NCBI GenBank assembly: GCA_963702195.1
Contig: OY969725.1
Span: 2,046,001 to 2,110,000 of the forward strand
DNA length: 64,000 nt
Direction: 5' to 3'
Origin: AC-56 sp963702195
GTDB taxonomy: Bacteria > Actinomycetota > Thermoleophilia > Solirubrobacterales > 70-9
Shown piece after piece: positions 63,159 to 64,000 of this stretch; the stretch's first letter is position 1; every line of letters starts with the position of its first letter. The notes under the pieces are model-generated. The model searched no databases. It saw only the letters and a list, made by a program, of their open reading frames with translations, and had not been told where the DNA came from. Made by a program: the position numbers and the translations under genes.

Positions 63159-63830
63159 ATGATGGTCGTGCCCGGCACGCGGTTGGCCGCCGCGGGCCCA
63201 CGGGAGGAGATTCAACTGGCAGCCGAAGGGAGCACGGAGAGCGTCGCGGTACCGCTTCGGGCGACGCGCGCGAAATCCCCGTCGAAGGCCCTCGATCGGC
63301 GCCGCGAACGGCGCTGGGTCAGAGCCGCGCAGGGCGGATCCGAGGAGGCCCTTGAGCAGCTGTACCGGCGCCACTGGCCCTGGGCGCACCGCGCCGCCTA
63401 CCTGGTCGTCCACGACGCGGCGGCGGCCGAGGACATCGCCCAGGAGGCGTTCCTGTCAGCGATCAGGTCGCTCGATCGCTTCGACCGGCGGCGGCCATTC
63501 GGCCCCTGGCTCAACCGGATCGTCGTCAACCGTGCCATCGACTGGGCTCGCGCGCGATCGCTTCGCGGCGAGACGGCGGCCGATCCGGAGGTGAGCTCGC
63601 CGCAGCCCGGTGAGCCCGACCCCGAGCTCAGCTCCACCGTCTACTCCGACGAGACCGTGGCGGCCCTGCGGACGCTCTCGCCGGAGCAACGCGCGCTCAT
63701 CGTCCTTCGCTACCTCCTCGAGTACACGCCGGGTGAGATCGCCGAGGCGCTCGGGCTGCCGAGGGGCACGGTGAACTCCAGGCTGCGGCGCGGCCTCGAT
63801 CGGCTGGCGATGGAGATGGAGGCCCGGTGA
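63159..63830 (+). CDS. ECF-type RNA polymerase sigma factor
   Basis: A 223-residue sigma-70-family factor. Region 2 (about 65-135) contains HDAAAAEDIAQEAFLSAIRSLDRFD, and region 4 (about 165-215) TLSPEQRALIVLRYLLEYTPGEIAEALGLPRGTVNSRLRRGLDRL. About 50 extra residues precede region 2. Starts at 63159 or 63162 are equivalent. The following gene overlaps as TGATG, consistent with a membrane anti-sigma factor, so the pair is probably a surface-signalling switch (inference). Confidence 0.9.
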   Translation: MMVVPGTRLAAAGPREEIQLAAEGSTESVAVPLRATRAKSPSKALDRRRERRWVRAAQGGSEEALEQLYRRHWPWAHRAAYLVVHDAAAAEDIAQEAFLSAIRSLDRFDRRRPFGPWLNRIVVNRAIDWARARSLRGETAADPEVSSPQPGEPDPELSSTVYSDETVAALRTLSPEQRALIVLRYLLEYTPGEIAEALGLPRGTVNSRLRRGLDRLAMEMEAR

Positions 63831-64000
63831 TGGCGCGCGACCTTCAAGAGCGGCTCCGCGACGCGCCGATCCCCGACGAGCGCGGGGCGCGGGAGCGCGG
63901 GTGGCGGGTCGTGAGCGCCGCGTACGCGGATCGCCGACCGGTGACCCAGCCGGCGCGCGTGCCCGTGCGGATCGCGATCGCGGCCGGTCTGGCGGCCCTC
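63830..64000 (+). CDS. N-terminus of a probable membrane partner of the sigma factor
   Basis: The 57 codons present begin MARDLQERLRDAPIPDERGARERGW, a charged cytoplasmic head, followed by the beginning of a hydrophobic segment (VRIAIAAGLAAL) at the window edge. The start overlaps the sigma gene's stop (TGATG). That layout suggests a membrane-bound regulator of the sigma factor, but the gene runs off the window and no domain is visible. Confidence 0.6.
   Translation, partial: MARDLQERLRDAPIPDERGARERGWRVVSAAYADRRPVTQPARVPVRIAIAAGLAAL

Overview
This is a very GC-rich, gene-dense bacterial chromosome segment. Several conserved gene orders point to Actinomycetota: rpsP-khpA-trmD-rplS-lepB-rnhB, smc-rnc-acpP-plsX-rpmF-DUF177, recG-rsmD-coaD-DivIVA-like, priA-def-fmt-rsmB-rpe next to a riboflavin operon, and scpA-scpB-rluB-aroH-aroF-tyrA-aroA-cmk-der. 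A deep-branching class such as Thermoleophilia is my best guess; that is inference from gene content, not a database result. Almost everything is housekeeping and most genes lie on the minus strand in tightly overlapping operons (ATGA, TTGA, TGATG junctions). I see no rRNA, convincing tRNA, CRISPR array, prophage or intact transposon.

Layout. 1-5.8 kb: translation and secretion genes (AlkZ-like protein, rnhB, lepB, rplS, trmD, khpA, rpsP, ffh). 5.8-7.3 kb: divergent LysR regulator and GNAT acetyltransferase. 7.3-13.5 kb: ftsY, an unusually short smc, rnc with missing catalytic residues, acpP, plsX, rpmF, DUF177. 13.6-20.6 kb: accessory block with a methyltransferase, a broken DUF222-HNH gene carrying a perfect LexA-type box, enoyl-CoA hydratase and SDR genes, a DUF6285-phosphotransferase-unknown trio, an alpha/beta hydrolase and a second GNAT. 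20.7-31.4 kb: DivIVA-like, coaD, rsmD, recG, RidA, GST, FakA-like, rpmB, ribH-ribBA-ribE-ribD. 31.4-44 kb: flippase, ion channel, rpe, zinc ribbon, rsmB, fmt, def, priA, PH-domain protein, metK, DUF3352 protein. 44-53.2 kb: der, cmk, a cupin, an R2lox-TetR operon, then aroA-tyrA-aroF behind a leader peptide, and hisC. 53.3-64 kb: class III nucleotide cyclase, aroH, rluB, lipoprotein, scpB-scpA, trpS, a ThuA-like protein, fetAB, a surface beta-propeller protein, an M14 peptidase and an ECF sigma factor with a truncated partner.

How the parts fit. ScpA and ScpB lie in the same window as a SMC that appears to lack the hinge, so the condensin may be assembled unusually. The aroF-tyrA-aroA genes sit behind a 28-codon leader peptide with six aromatic residues in seven codons, followed by two mutually exclusive hairpins: a strong candidate for aromatic amino acid attenuation. 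Three genes (ftsY, the phosphotransferase and ribBA) carry related stem-loop repeats read in the same frame at dispensable ends, suggesting a dispersed palindromic repeat that enters coding sequence. Several translation and chromosome proteins (L19, deformylase, L32, SMC) carry acidic appendages not typical of their families.
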